DNA of 64,000 nucleotides from Massilioclostridium coli (GTDB lineage Bacteria > Bacillota > Clostridia > Oscillospirales > Ruminococcaceae). The translations under genes and the position numbers were made by a program. Each line of letters opens with the position of its first letter. Positions within the stretch are counted from its first letter, which is position 1. Of this stretch, positions 8,147 to 16,751 are shown one piece after another. The DNA is taken from assembly GCF_900095865.1 (NCBI RefSeq), contig NZ_FMIZ01000006.1, positions 558,001 to 622,000 of the forward strand. The letters run 5' to 3'. The notes below the pieces were generated by a model. The model did not search any database, was not told the DNA's origin, and saw only the letters and a program-made list of their open reading frames with translations.

Positions 8147-8914
8147 ATGAATTTATTATTTATTGGTGATGTGGTCAGCCAATCTGGCTGCAATATCATC
8201 CGTCAAAAATTATCCAATCTAAAAAAGGAATACCAAGTAGATCTGGTAATTGCCAATGGTGAAAATTCTGCTGTAGGAAATGGCATCCTGCCAAAGTCAG
8301 CTGATTTTTTGTTTGATTCTGGTGTGGATATTATCACATTGGGGAACCATACCTTTAAACGGCGTGAAATCTACGATTATTTAGAAGAACATGAACATAT
8401 TATACGTCCTGCGAACTATCCATCTAGTGTACCAGGAAAGGGTTACTGCGTTTACGATATGGGGCGTATTTCAGTGGCGGTGATTAATCTGATAGGTCAG
8501 GTTTATCTGGATGCTAACAATTGCCCATTTCAAGCAGTGGATGAAATCTTAAAACAGCTGGATACCAATATTATTATTGTGGATTTTCATGGGGAAGCCA
8601 CTGGTGAAAAAGGGGCGATGGGATATTATTTGGACGGCCGTGTCAGTGCAGTTTTAGGGACACATACCCATGTACAAACCGCTGATGAACAGATTTTACC
8701 ACAAGGCACCGGCTTTATCTCAGATGTTGGGATGACCGGTCCAATCCAATCTATTTTAGGGGTTGCACCAGATTGTATTGTAAGGAAAATGACGACCCAT
8801 CTGCCAACTCGGTTTGAAGTGAGGGACACTCCTTGTATGATCAATGCTGTTTTTCTGCAAATTGAGGAAAAAAGTGGTCATTGTGCCTTAATTCAACGGT
8901 TAAAAATAGTGTAA
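8147..8914 (+). CDS. ymdB: YmdB-type metallophosphoesterase (TIGR00282 family)
   Basis: A 255-residue calcineurin-like phosphoesterase. It opens with the metal-binding FIGDVVSQSG, continues with the GNHTF motif (about 65-69) and has HGEATGEKGAMGYYLDGRVSAVLGTHTHVQT near residues 145-180. Known members hydrolyse 2',3'-cyclic nucleotides and influence RNase Y activity and the motility/biofilm choice in Bacillus. I placed the start at 8147, where GAAAGGA lies 12 nt upstream and the product begins MNLLFIGD as in the family, rather than at an upstream in-frame ATG at 8126. The neighbour spoVS matches the Bacillus order rny-ymdB-spoVS, but rny is not next to it here. Confidence 0.9.
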   Translation: MNLLFIGDVVSQSGCNIIRQKLSNLKKEYQVDLVIANGENSAVGNGILPKSADFLFDSGVDIITLGNHTFKRREIYDYLEEHEHIIRPANYPSSVPGKGYCVYDMGRISVAVINLIGQVYLDANNCPFQAVDEILKQLDTNIIIVDFHGEATGEKGAMGYYLDGRVSAVLGTHTHVQTADEQILPQGTGFISDVGMTGPIQSILGVAPDCIVRKMTTHLPTRFEVRDTPCMINAVFLQIEEKSGHCALIQRLKIV

Positions 8915-9045
8915 AGATACAAAACAATAAACAAACTATTGAAATTTTTATAAAATTATTATAATATTATAGTATTAGAAAAAACATCGCTATAGGTTAA
9001 AACAATTTACAATCTTAGCACACTATATGAAGGAGGGTTTTAGCA

Positions 9046-9306
9046 ATGGATATTCTAAAAGTTTCATCAAGATCAGTTCCCAATTCAGTAGCAGGAGCGA
9101 TTGCTGGAGTAATCCGTGAAAAAGGGGCTGTAGAAATTCAGGCTGTTGGTGCAGGGGCTACCAACCAGGCTGTTAAATCAATTGCCATTGCTCGGGGCTA
9201 TTTGGCTCCAACAGGAGTAGATTTGGTTTGTATTCCTGCATTTGGTAATGTCGAAATTGATGGGGTAGAAAGAACAGCAATTAAGATGATTGTTGAGCCA
9301 AGATAA
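9046..9306 (+). CDS. spoVS: Stage V sporulation protein S
   Basis: An 86-residue Alba-like protein of exactly the usual length, starting MDILKVSSRSVPNSVAGAIA and ending IKMIVEPR, extremely well conserved in spore formers. It affects septation and spore coat assembly in Bacillus; its molecular activity may be nucleic-acid binding, inferred from the fold. AAGGAGGG precedes the ATG. A clear terminator follows. Confidence 0.97.
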   Translation: MDILKVSSRSVPNSVAGAIAGVIREKGAVEIQAVGAGATNQAVKSIAIARGYLAPTGVDLVCIPAFGNVEIDGVERTAIKMIVEPR

Positions 9307-9320
9307 ATCAGCTTAAAAAT

Positions 9321-9351
9321 AAAAGGGGAGGTATTGTACCTCCTCTTTTTT
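9321..9351 (+). terminator. Terminator of spoVS
   Basis: A stem with GGGGAGGTA and TACCTCCTC arms and a three-base loop is followed by a run of six T. Confidence 0.88.
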
Positions 9352-9391
9352 GCTGTAAACAGAAAAGTTAGGGGTTTTATTTAGGCAATGA

Positions 9392-9420
9392 TTGAATAAG
9401 AATAGATCATATGGTATAAT
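9392..9420 (+). promoter_or_regulatory. Sigma-A promoter of the asp23-fakA-recG operon
   Basis: TTGAAT (9392-9397), a 17-bp spacer and TATAAT (9415-9420) lie after the spoVS terminator and are the best promoter for the downstream operon. Transcription from here would give a leader of about 390 nt. Confidence 0.65.
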
Positions 9421-9426
9421 ATATAA

Positions 9427-9817
9427 AATAATAAATGATTGAAATGCAAATCAAGTGGTTTACAAACGGGAATTATTTTGCTTATGGTACATTTGTGACG
9501 CATCCCAATAAAAGCAGCATTGTATTCGTACAGAGAGTATTATTAGATATGAATTTTATAGTGTACGTAGGAAGATGTAAGATCCCGATACGAAGCAACT
9601 TTATACGGTCGCTATTTTATTTCATCTAGTTTTCTATCAAGATAGAAGTTATATCAAAGCTTGGTTATTTCTAAAAACGGGTGTATTTCGACCATTTGTA
9701 AGGAATCATAATTTTGTTTTTATCTCATAAAGGGAACAGAAAATTACTGCAATGTACCATAAGGTTTTTGTTGATATTGGTATTCAATGGGACACCTATT
9801 ATAAGGAGGGAATGTTC
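9427..9817 (+). other. Long untranslated leader before asp23
   Basis: About 390 bases with no convincing gene. A 64-codon frame at 9435-9629 starts 15 nt after the -10 box with no ribosome binding site and low-complexity content, so I do not call it. I see no known riboswitch consensus or terminator in it. Confidence 0.4.
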
Positions 9818-10168
9818 ATGATTAAATTGGAAAACCATTTGGGATGGATTGATATCTCCCACGAGTTTTTAGTCAACTTAATTGTCAATACAGCTACCAA
9901 CTGTTTTGGGGTTGCGGGAATGTCCAACTGCAATAACCGCCAAGGACTAAAAGCAAAACTGTTACACAAGGAGCCTTTGGATAAAGGAATTTTAGTGCGG
10001 TATAAAAAAGAAAAATTGATCGTGGATTTGCACATCCTTGTTATTTATGGTATGAACATTTCAGCTGTTGTAAAAAGTATTATCAATAAAGTACGTTATG
10101 CTGTGGAGGAAGTTACCGGCATTACAGTATCCAGTGTAAATGTATTTATTGATGGGATGAAGGCATAA
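9818..10168 (+). CDS. Asp23/Gls24 family envelope stress protein
   Basis: A 116-residue Asp23/Gls24 (DUF322, YloU-like) protein, with the alternating beta-strand pattern and the terminal VEEVTGITVSSVNVFIDGM typical of the family. Of two close ATGs (9812 and 9818) the second is chosen because it lies 8 nt from AAGGAGGG, whereas the first is only 2 nt away. In Firmicutes this gene stands directly before fakA (yloU-yloV), as here. The family is membrane-associated and stress-related, but its exact role is unsettled. Confidence 0.88.
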   Translation: MIKLENHLGWIDISHEFLVNLIVNTATNCFGVAGMSNCNNRQGLKAKLLHKEPLDKGILVRYKKEKLIVDLHILVIYGMNISAVVKSIINKVRYAVEEVTGITVSSVNVFIDGMKA

Positions 10169-10185
10169 TGGAGGATGATTGAAAA

Positions 10186-11820
10186 GTGATTGATGGACAG
10201 ATTTTTAAGGACGCTGTAATTTCTGGCGCTTACCATATTGCAAACCAAAAAAACCGTGTGGATGAATTAAATGTGTTTCCTGTACCGGATGGGGATACAG
10301 GGACCAATATGTCCATGACAGCTTTGGCTGCTGCGGAAGCTTTATTGGCGTTGGAAAATCCAACGGTATCCCAGGTAGCGGATACAACGGCATCTGCCAT
10401 GTTGCGGGGCGCCCGTGGAAATTCCGGGGTTATTTTGTCCCTGCTGTTCCGTGGAATATCCAAGGGGTTAAAAGACCAGAACGAATTGACAAGCAATAAT
10501 CTGGTGGATGCTTTGCAGTCTGGTGTAGAGGCAGCTTATAAAGCGGTGATGAAACCAACAGAAGGGACTATTTTAACAGTTGCCAGAATGGCGAAAGAAA
10601 AAGCGGAAGAATTGGAATACTCTACCAATGACCCTGTGGTTTTATTGGATAGTGTGGTTGCTGCCGCGGAGGATGCTTTAAATCAAACCCCTGAAATGCT
10701 TCCTGTTTTAAAGAAAGCTGGTGTAGTAGACGCTGGCGGGATGGGGTTGCTGGTGATTTTACAGGGAATGTTAAGCGTGATCAAAGACGGTGTAAAAATA
10801 GAGCGAGAAACCGATGCTGTCACTACGAAACTGAACAATCCTGCTGCGGAGTACGAAGGGGAAATTACCTTTACCTATTGTACTGAATTTATTGTAAACC
10901 GTAATAGCCAATCTTCCCAAGACCCAGTTGCTTTGCGGGCTTATTTGGAATCTATTGGGGATTGTGTAGTTGTTGTGGATGACGAAGAGATCATCAAAGT
11001 CCACGTACATACGGACAATCCTGGAAATGCGATTCAAGAAGGGTTGAAGTATGGCTATTTAACCAATATGAAGATTGATAATATGCGCCATCAGCATGCG
11101 ACCAAAGCCCATCAGGCAAAACAGGCGAAAAAGATGGCAGAATATGTTGCGGTAGATTCAGATGTGGAATTTGGATTTGTTGCTGTCGCTGCTGGACAAG
11201 GGTTACAGAATTTATTTGTCGATTTAGGGGTGGATAAAGTTGTAAGTGGCGGTCAGACCATGAATCCTAGTACAGAGGATATTTTAGAGGCGATCCACTC
11301 TGTTCCAGCAAAACATGTTTTTGTCTTGCCAAACAATAAAAATATTATTATGGCAGCAGAGCAGGCTGTAAAACTGGCAGACAGGAAGGTATGTGTATTA
11401 CAGAGTAGGACAATTCCACAGGGGATTACTGCCATGATGGCATTTGACCCGGATGCCTCTTTCTCAGATAACCGTGTTGCTATGACAAAGGCTTTGGACC
11501 ATGTGGCAACTGGTCAGGTGACGTTTGCAGCAAGAGATTCTGACTTTGAAGGCCATAAAATTAAAAAAGGCGAAATTTTGGCGATTGCCGATGGAAAATT
11601 GAGCTTTACAGAAAAAGAAATCAATAAAGCGGCGTATAAATTAATCAAAACATTGAGTAAGAAGAACAGCCAGTTTGCTACCATTATCTATGGTGCGGAT
11701 GTAACTGACCAGTTGGCAGAACAGCTATATGCAACTGTTTCTTCCAAATTGGACCATTTGGAAGTCAATATGATCAATGGCGGGCAGCCGGTGTATTATT
11801 ATATTGTTTCGGTGGAATAA
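10186..11820 (+). CDS. fakA: FakA/YloV-type DAK-domain kinase (fatty acid kinase ATP-binding subunit)
   Basis: A 544-residue protein. The N-terminal DhaL-type kinase domain (1-200) has the magnesium/ATP-binding PVPDGDTGTNM motif (about 30-40) and RGARGNSGVILS. The rest is the family-specific middle and C-terminal region seen in FakA (YloV), which with a FakB lipid carrier phosphorylates exogenous fatty acids for phospholipid synthesis. The start is GTG at 10186, 11 nt after GGAGG. It lies 17 nt after asp23 and is followed after one base by recG. No fakB is in the window; FakB proteins are often encoded elsewhere. Confidence 0.92.
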   Translation: MIDGQIFKDAVISGAYHIANQKNRVDELNVFPVPDGDTGTNMSMTALAAAEALLALENPTVSQVADTTASAMLRGARGNSGVILSLLFRGISKGLKDQNELTSNNLVDALQSGVEAAYKAVMKPTEGTILTVARMAKEKAEELEYSTNDPVVLLDSVVAAAEDALNQTPEMLPVLKKAGVVDAGGMGLLVILQGMLSVIKDGVKIERETDAVTTKLNNPAAEYEGEITFTYCTEFIVNRNSQSSQDPVALRAYLESIGDCVVVVDDEEIIKVHVHTDNPGNAIQEGLKYGYLTNMKIDNMRHQHATKAHQAKQAKKMAEYVAVDSDVEFGFVAVAAGQGLQNLFVDLGVDKVVSGGQTMNPSTEDILEAIHSVPAKHVFVLPNNKNIIMAAEQAVKLADRKVCVLQSRTIPQGITAMMAFDPDASFSDNRVAMTKALDHVATGQVTFAARDSDFEGHKIKKGEILAIADGKLSFTEKEINKAAYKLIKTLSKKNSQFATIIYGADVTDQLAEQLYATVSSKLDHLEVNMINGGQPVYYYIVSVE

Positions 11821-11821
11821 G

Positions 11822-13855
11822 ATGAAATTTTTAGAGCAACCGATCCATTCTTTAAAGGGAGTAGGCGTAAAGCGCGCCCAGCTGTATGAAAAGCTGGGCG
11901 TCCTTTCGGTCTATTCCCTTTTAACCTATTATCCAAGGGATTATATAGATTTTACCCATCCCAAACAGATTTCTGACGCAATCATAGGAGAGAGCTGTGC
12001 TATTTTTGCCAGAGTATATAAAAAGCAGCCGGAACAGAGGATACGGAAAGGCATGGTGCTGTATAAGGTATTTGTAACAGATGGAATCTCCGATATGGTT
12101 ATTACCATTTACAACAACAAATATGCCTACATGGGCTTGGAATTGGACCATGATTATCTGTTTTACGGAAAAATTTCGGGGAATTTTGTGCGAAAGGAAA
12201 TGAACTCACCGCTAGTTCTGCCGCCGGAGGGTCAGTTGACCATGCAACCAATTTATCCTCTAACTGAAGGGCTCACCTCTAAAATGATTATTACCAACCA
12301 AAAAGAAGCTTTATCCTATGCGACGAAAGAGGCATGGGAACCGTTCCCTAAATGGATTTTGGAACAATATCATCTGTGTGGATGGAATTACGCCATGCAG
12401 CAGATTCATTTCCCGAAAAATAAATTTGAGTGTGCTATTGCCCGAAAACGGCTGGTATTTGAGGAACTGTTGGTTTGGCAAATTGGTATGATGCTCCTTC
12501 GGCAAAACGGGCTGGAACAAACAGCCGTTCAAATAAAGGATACAGACTTATCCCCATTTTTACAGCAGCTTCCTTTTACTTTGACAGATGCACAACTGCG
12601 GGTAATTCAACAATGTGTGGAGGATTTCCAGAAAGAAACACCAATGAACCGACTAGTGCAGGGAGATGTTGGATGTGGTAAAACAATGGTGGCGGCAGCC
12701 TGTTGCTACTTGATGGCGAAAAGCGGCTTTCAATCCGCTATGATGGCGCCAACTGAAATTTTGGCAACCCAGCATTATGAAACCCTGTCCAATTTATTGG
12801 AACCATTGGGTATCCATGTCTGCCTTTTGACTGGTTCGATGACCAAAAAACAAAAAGATACAGTAAAATCGGGGGTTGAACTGGGAATCTACCAACTAGT
12901 AGTTGGTACTCATGCGTTGGTGCAGGACAGTACTGTGTTCCAAAAATTAGGGTTGGTGATTACCGATGAACAACACCGTTTTGGCGTGGGACAACGGCAA
13001 AAACTCGCCAGTAAAGGGGATCACCCTCATGTTATGGTCATGTCAGCAACCCCAATCCCCCGTACGTTAGCGTTGATTTTATATGGGGACTTGGATTTAT
13101 CTGTGATTGACCAACTTCCAAAAGGTAGGCAAACTATTGATACTTTTGCCATTCCTCCAAGCAAACGGGAACGGGCTTATGGGTTTATCCACAATTTATT
13201 GGAGCAGGGTAGGCAGGCATATATTGTTTGTCCGATGATTGAGGATTCCGACCGGGATGCTGCCAATGTTGTGGCTTATGGGGAACACCTAAAAAAGACT
13301 TGTTTAAAAGATCATACCATTGGAATTTTACATGGAAAATTGGCAGCCCAGGAAAAAGACGATATTATGAACCAATTTAAGCGAGGGGAACTGCAATTAC
13401 TAATTTCTACTACTGTAGTAGAAGTTGGGGTGGATGTCCCCAATGCGGTGGTGATGATGATCGAGAATGCCGAACTGTTTGGGTTATCCCAAATGCACCA
13501 ATTACGTGGGCGTGTTGGACGTGGTACCGAGAAATCTTACTGTATTTTGGTTTCTGGCTTAAACACACCGGAAAACCGACAGCGTCTGGATACTATGTGT
13601 AAAACTACCAATGGCTTCCAGATTGCGGAACAGGATTTAAAACAGCGGGGACCAGGAGACTTTTTTGGTAAACGCCAGCACGGTATGGTCAATTTTAAAC
13701 TGGCAAATATGGTAGAAGATATGAAAACATTGGAAACTACCCAGGCTTTAGCACAACAATTGGTGCGGGATGATCTCGGGTTTTATTCCCCGGAACACCA
13801 AGGTTTAAAATGGCTAATTGAACGGCTGTTCCAAGAAAAAGAAACCGCATTATAA
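11822..13855 (+). CDS. recG: ATP-dependent DNA helicase RecG
   Basis: A 677-residue superfamily 2 helicase of normal RecG length. The N-terminal wedge/OB domain (about 1-220) begins with the helix-hairpin-like LKGVGVKRAQLYEKLG. The helicase core has Walker A GDVGCGKT, a DEQH box (ITDEQHRFG), motif III MSATPIPRTLAL, and motif VI QLRGRVGRG. It remodels stalled forks and Holliday junctions. The ATG at 11822 lies one base after the fakA stop, so translation is probably coupled; an in-frame ATG at 11777 lies inside fakA and would add a non-conserved tail. The asp23-fakA-recG order is common in Firmicutes. Confidence 0.96.
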   Translation: MKFLEQPIHSLKGVGVKRAQLYEKLGVLSVYSLLTYYPRDYIDFTHPKQISDAIIGESCAIFARVYKKQPEQRIRKGMVLYKVFVTDGISDMVITIYNNKYAYMGLELDHDYLFYGKISGNFVRKEMNSPLVLPPEGQLTMQPIYPLTEGLTSKMIITNQKEALSYATKEAWEPFPKWILEQYHLCGWNYAMQQIHFPKNKFECAIARKRLVFEELLVWQIGMMLLRQNGLEQTAVQIKDTDLSPFLQQLPFTLTDAQLRVIQQCVEDFQKETPMNRLVQGDVGCGKTMVAAACCYLMAKSGFQSAMMAPTEILATQHYETLSNLLEPLGIHVCLLTGSMTKKQKDTVKSGVELGIYQLVVGTHALVQDSTVFQKLGLVITDEQHRFGVGQRQKLASKGDHPHVMVMSATPIPRTLALILYGDLDLSVIDQLPKGRQTIDTFAIPPSKRERAYGFIHNLLEQGRQAYIVCPMIEDSDRDAANVVAYGEHLKKTCLKDHTIGILHGKLAAQEKDDIMNQFKRGELQLLISTTVVEVGVDVPNAVVMMIENAELFGLSQMHQLRGRVGRGTEKSYCILVSGLNTPENRQRLDTMCKTTNGFQIAEQDLKQRGPGDFFGKRQHGMVNFKLANMVEDMKTLETTQALAQQLVRDDLGFYSPEHQGLKWLIERLFQEKETAL

Positions 13856-14021
13856 AAATTTTGATTGGATGATGGTGAGAAATATATAAGGTTAACAATC
13901 GAAAAAACGCAAGATTTTTTGATAAATGACAAAGGCTTATTAATTTTTTCAAGAATATAAAATGATAGATTTATTTACAAAATAGGTTCTGTAAAAACCG
14001 TATGATGATAAAAATATGGGG

Positions 14022-14050
14022 TTGACAACCATTTTATTTCGTGCTAGTAT
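14022..14050 (+). promoter_or_regulatory. Sigma-A promoter of thrS
   Basis: TTGACA (14022-14027), a 17-bp spacer and TAGTAT (14045-14050) lie just upstream of the T-box leader. Confidence 0.75.
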
Positions 14051-14062
14051 AAAATCAATAAA

Positions 14063-14297
14063 ACAAAAACGTTGATGAGGACGGCTTTATTACAGGCGTT
14101 TGGAGAAGAGAATTACCGCCACCCGGCTGAAAGCGGTAAACAGATAGTAGTAAAGCATACCACCTCGGAGCGTGTGGTGAACCACATCGGTAGCCAACCG
14201 TTATTTTGGCATACAAGTGGCATCTGTTATTAGGTGCAATTTGGGTGGAACCGTGGAGTAATTAGCTTCATCCCATAATTGGGATGGAGCTTTTTTG
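14063..14297 (+). promoter_or_regulatory. T-box leader controlling thrS (probable Thr ACC specifier)
   Basis: The leader carries the T-box core GGGTGGAACCGTGG (14243-14256) followed by a terminator stem at 14265-14290 and a T run. In stem I the lower helix (ACGTT pairing with AGCGT) and the arm TTATTAC/GTAGTAA can be folded, leaving ACC at 14159-14161 as the likely threonine specifier codon. Uncharged tRNA-Thr should bind, stabilise the antiterminator and let thrS be transcribed. The specifier assignment is my folding, done by eye. Confidence 0.9.
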
Positions 14298-14329
14298 TTT
14301 TGGTAATCAATAAGAAAGGACTTGAGTAA

Positions 14330-16276
14330 ATGATTCAGGTAACGTTAAAAGGCGATGTTGTAAAAGAATTTGAATCCGGTATTTCTGTTGCGGAAATCGC
14401 GAAAAGTATCGGCATGGGCTTGTATAAAGCTGCATGTGTGGCAAAAATCAACGGTGAAATTTGCGACTTGCGTACCCCTGTGATGGAGGATGCAAAAGTA
14501 GAGATTTTAACGTTTGAAGATGAGGAAGGGAAAAAGGCATTTTGGCATACTGCTTCCCATATCTTAGCTCAGGCAGTAAAACACCTGTACCCACAAGCAA
14601 AATTGGCAATTGGGCCAGCTGTGGATAATGGGTTCTATTATGATATCGACTGTACACCAGCTATCACATTAGATGACTTGGCAAAATTGGAAGCTGAAAT
14701 GAAGAAGATTGTAAAATCTGGGTTGGAACTGGAAAGCTTCACCCTTTCTCCAGAAGAAGCAATCAAATTGATGGAAGAAAAGCAGGAACCTTACAAAGTA
14801 GAATTAATTCAGGAACATGCTGGAAAAGGGGAACCGATTAGTTTTTACCGTCAAGGTGATTTTGTGGATTTGTGTGCTGGGCCCCATTTGATGAGTGTTT
14901 CTCCTGTGAAAGCATTTAAATTGACCTCTGCTACTGGTGCTTATTGGAGAGGGGATGCAAACAACACCCAGTTAGTTCGTATTTATGGGACAGCATTTCC
15001 AAAAGCAAGTGAGCTGGAAGCACATCTTGCAGCAGTAGAAGAAGCGAAAAAACGTGACCACAACAAATTGGGCCGTGAATTGGGATTTTTCACTACTTCT
15101 GACTTGATTGGTCAAGGATTGCCAATTTTATTGCCAAAAGGGGCCCGTGTAATCCAGCTACTGCAACGATTTGTAGAGGATGAAGAACAAAAACGGGGTT
15201 GGCTGCTGACCAAAACTCCATATATGGCGAAAAGTGATTTATATAAAGTATCAGGCCACTGGGATCACTACCAGGACGGCATGTTTGTTTTAGGCGATCC
15301 AGAAAAAGACGATGAAGTATTTGCGTTACGTCCAATGACCTGTCCATTCCAATATCAGGCATATTTAAGCAAAAAACGTTCTTACCGTGAGCTTCCTTTG
15401 CGTTATAACGAAACATCTACTTTGTTCCGTAACGAAGCAAGCGGAGAAATGCACGGCTTAATTCGTGTACGCCAGTTTACTATTTCGGAAGGACATCTGA
15501 TGTGTCGGCCAGACCAGCTGGAAGATGAATTTAAAAGTTGTTTGGAACTAGTTATGTTTATGTTGAAAACACTGGGGCTATATGAAGATATCTCCTACCG
15601 TTTTTCTAAATGGGATCCAGAAGACAGAGAAAAATACATCGGTACGCCAGAACAATGGAATGAAGCGGAAGGCAAAATGGAAAAAATTCTAAATCATTTG
15701 GAAATTCCATATAAAGTTGGTGTTGGAGAGGCTGCTTTCTATGGTCCTAAACTGGATATTCAAATCAAGAATGTGCATGGAAAGGAAGATACTTTAATTA
15801 CCATCCAGATTGACCTTATGTTAGCCGAAAAATTTGGTATGGAATATGTAGACGCGGATGGACAGACCAAAAACCCATATATCATTCACCGCACCTCCAT
15901 TGGTTGTTATGAAAGAACCCTTGCCCTGTTAATTGAAAAATATGCTGGCGCATTCCCATTGTGGTTGGCTCCAACTCAGATAAAACTGTTGCCAATCGCA
16001 GACCGTCATCTAGATGCTGTCTATGAAATTCAGAAAAAACTACAGGCTGCTGGCATCCAACGTGTGGAAATAGATGACCGCAGTGAAAAGATTGGTTATA
16101 AAATCAGGGAAGCACAACTAGAAAAAGTACCATACATGCTATTGGTAGGAGATAAGGATATCGAAAACAATGTAGTATCCGTCCGTTCTCGTAAAGATGG
16201 CGATATTGGTGCTATGAGCTTAGAGGAGTTTATTGAAAAAGCAAACGAGGAAATTCGTACCAAAGCAATTCAATAA
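14330..16276 (+). CDS. thrS: Threonyl-tRNA synthetase
   Basis: A 648-residue class II synthetase of normal length. Domains in order are TGS (1-60), the second additional (editing) domain with HTASHILAQAV (about 72-82), the catalytic core with class II motifs (LPLRYNETSTLFRNE, HRTSIGCYERTLALL), and the C-terminal anticodon-binding domain ending with IGYKIREAQLEKVPYMLLVGDKD. It is a single gene under T-box control, with GAAAGGA upstream of the ATG and its own terminator. Confidence 0.97.
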   Translation: MIQVTLKGDVVKEFESGISVAEIAKSIGMGLYKAACVAKINGEICDLRTPVMEDAKVEILTFEDEEGKKAFWHTASHILAQAVKHLYPQAKLAIGPAVDNGFYYDIDCTPAITLDDLAKLEAEMKKIVKSGLELESFTLSPEEAIKLMEEKQEPYKVELIQEHAGKGEPISFYRQGDFVDLCAGPHLMSVSPVKAFKLTSATGAYWRGDANNTQLVRIYGTAFPKASELEAHLAAVEEAKKRDHNKLGRELGFFTTSDLIGQGLPILLPKGARVIQLLQRFVEDEEQKRGWLLTKTPYMAKSDLYKVSGHWDHYQDGMFVLGDPEKDDEVFALRPMTCPFQYQAYLSKKRSYRELPLRYNETSTLFRNEASGEMHGLIRVRQFTISEGHLMCRPDQLEDEFKSCLELVMFMLKTLGLYEDISYRFSKWDPEDREKYIGTPEQWNEAEGKMEKILNHLEIPYKVGVGEAAFYGPKLDIQIKNVHGKEDTLITIQIDLMLAEKFGMEYVDADGQTKNPYIIHRTSIGCYERTLALLIEKYAGAFPLWLAPTQIKLLPIADRHLDAVYEIQKKLQAAGIQRVEIDDRSEKIGYKIREAQLEKVPYMLLVGDKDIENNVVSVRSRKDGDIGAMSLEEFIEKANEEIRTKAIQ

Positions 16277-16286
16277 GGAAATCAGA

Positions 16287-16326
16287 ATAGATCCAATGGG
16301 TAAAGATCCGTTGGGTCTATTTTTTT
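16287..16326 (+). terminator. Terminator of thrS
   Basis: A 13-bp stem with two G-U pairs (16287-16299 with 16308-16320) is followed by seven T. Confidence 0.8.
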
Positions 16327-16751
16327 ACCAAGGTATTAAGATAAACGATTTTTCTTGTTATATTTTCCTGGAAGTTCAATGAAAAACAGTTATTGATTTG
16401 AACTATAAACGAAGTTGCTAGATAGGAACGATTTTAAGTTATAATCGTTACTTTACAAAGCCTTGATAAATCGAACCCATATTTTTATTGCGTCTTTGTG
16501 TCCTGCTGCCACTATTAAGCCCTCTTATAAAAATAATATTTGAGCGTTGTAGTTTACATAATAGAAATTTTTTCTTATAACATGTTTAATTTCTGAAAAT
16601 AAAAAAGCATATTATTACAAGAAATACTTCGTAAAATCACATGTTCTTTTGGTTTCCAAACGTTTAAAATAGGAATATAAGGATCAATTGATGTTTATCA
16701 TTTGATATTGCCGTTTGAGTCGGCAAAAGATCAAAGGAGGATGAAGTAAAA
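16327..16751 (+). other. Non-coding region upstream of the first GH106 gene
   Basis: About 425 AT-rich bases with no gene. An inverted repeat TTGCCG-N7-CGGCAA (16708-16726) lies just before the ribosome binding site AAAGGAGG and could mask it or bind a regulator. A palindromic AAACGTTT near 16660 is reminiscent of a catabolite-response element, but the match is loose. Confidence 0.4.

Noticed and set aside
9435-9629. 64-codon frame in the asp23 leader
   Set aside because: No ribosome binding site, no recognisable sequence, and it lies in a leader region.
16650-16675. Catabolite-response-element-like AAACGTTT palindrome upstream of the first GH106 gene
   Set aside because: Only the core matches; flanking positions do not fit the consensus well enough.
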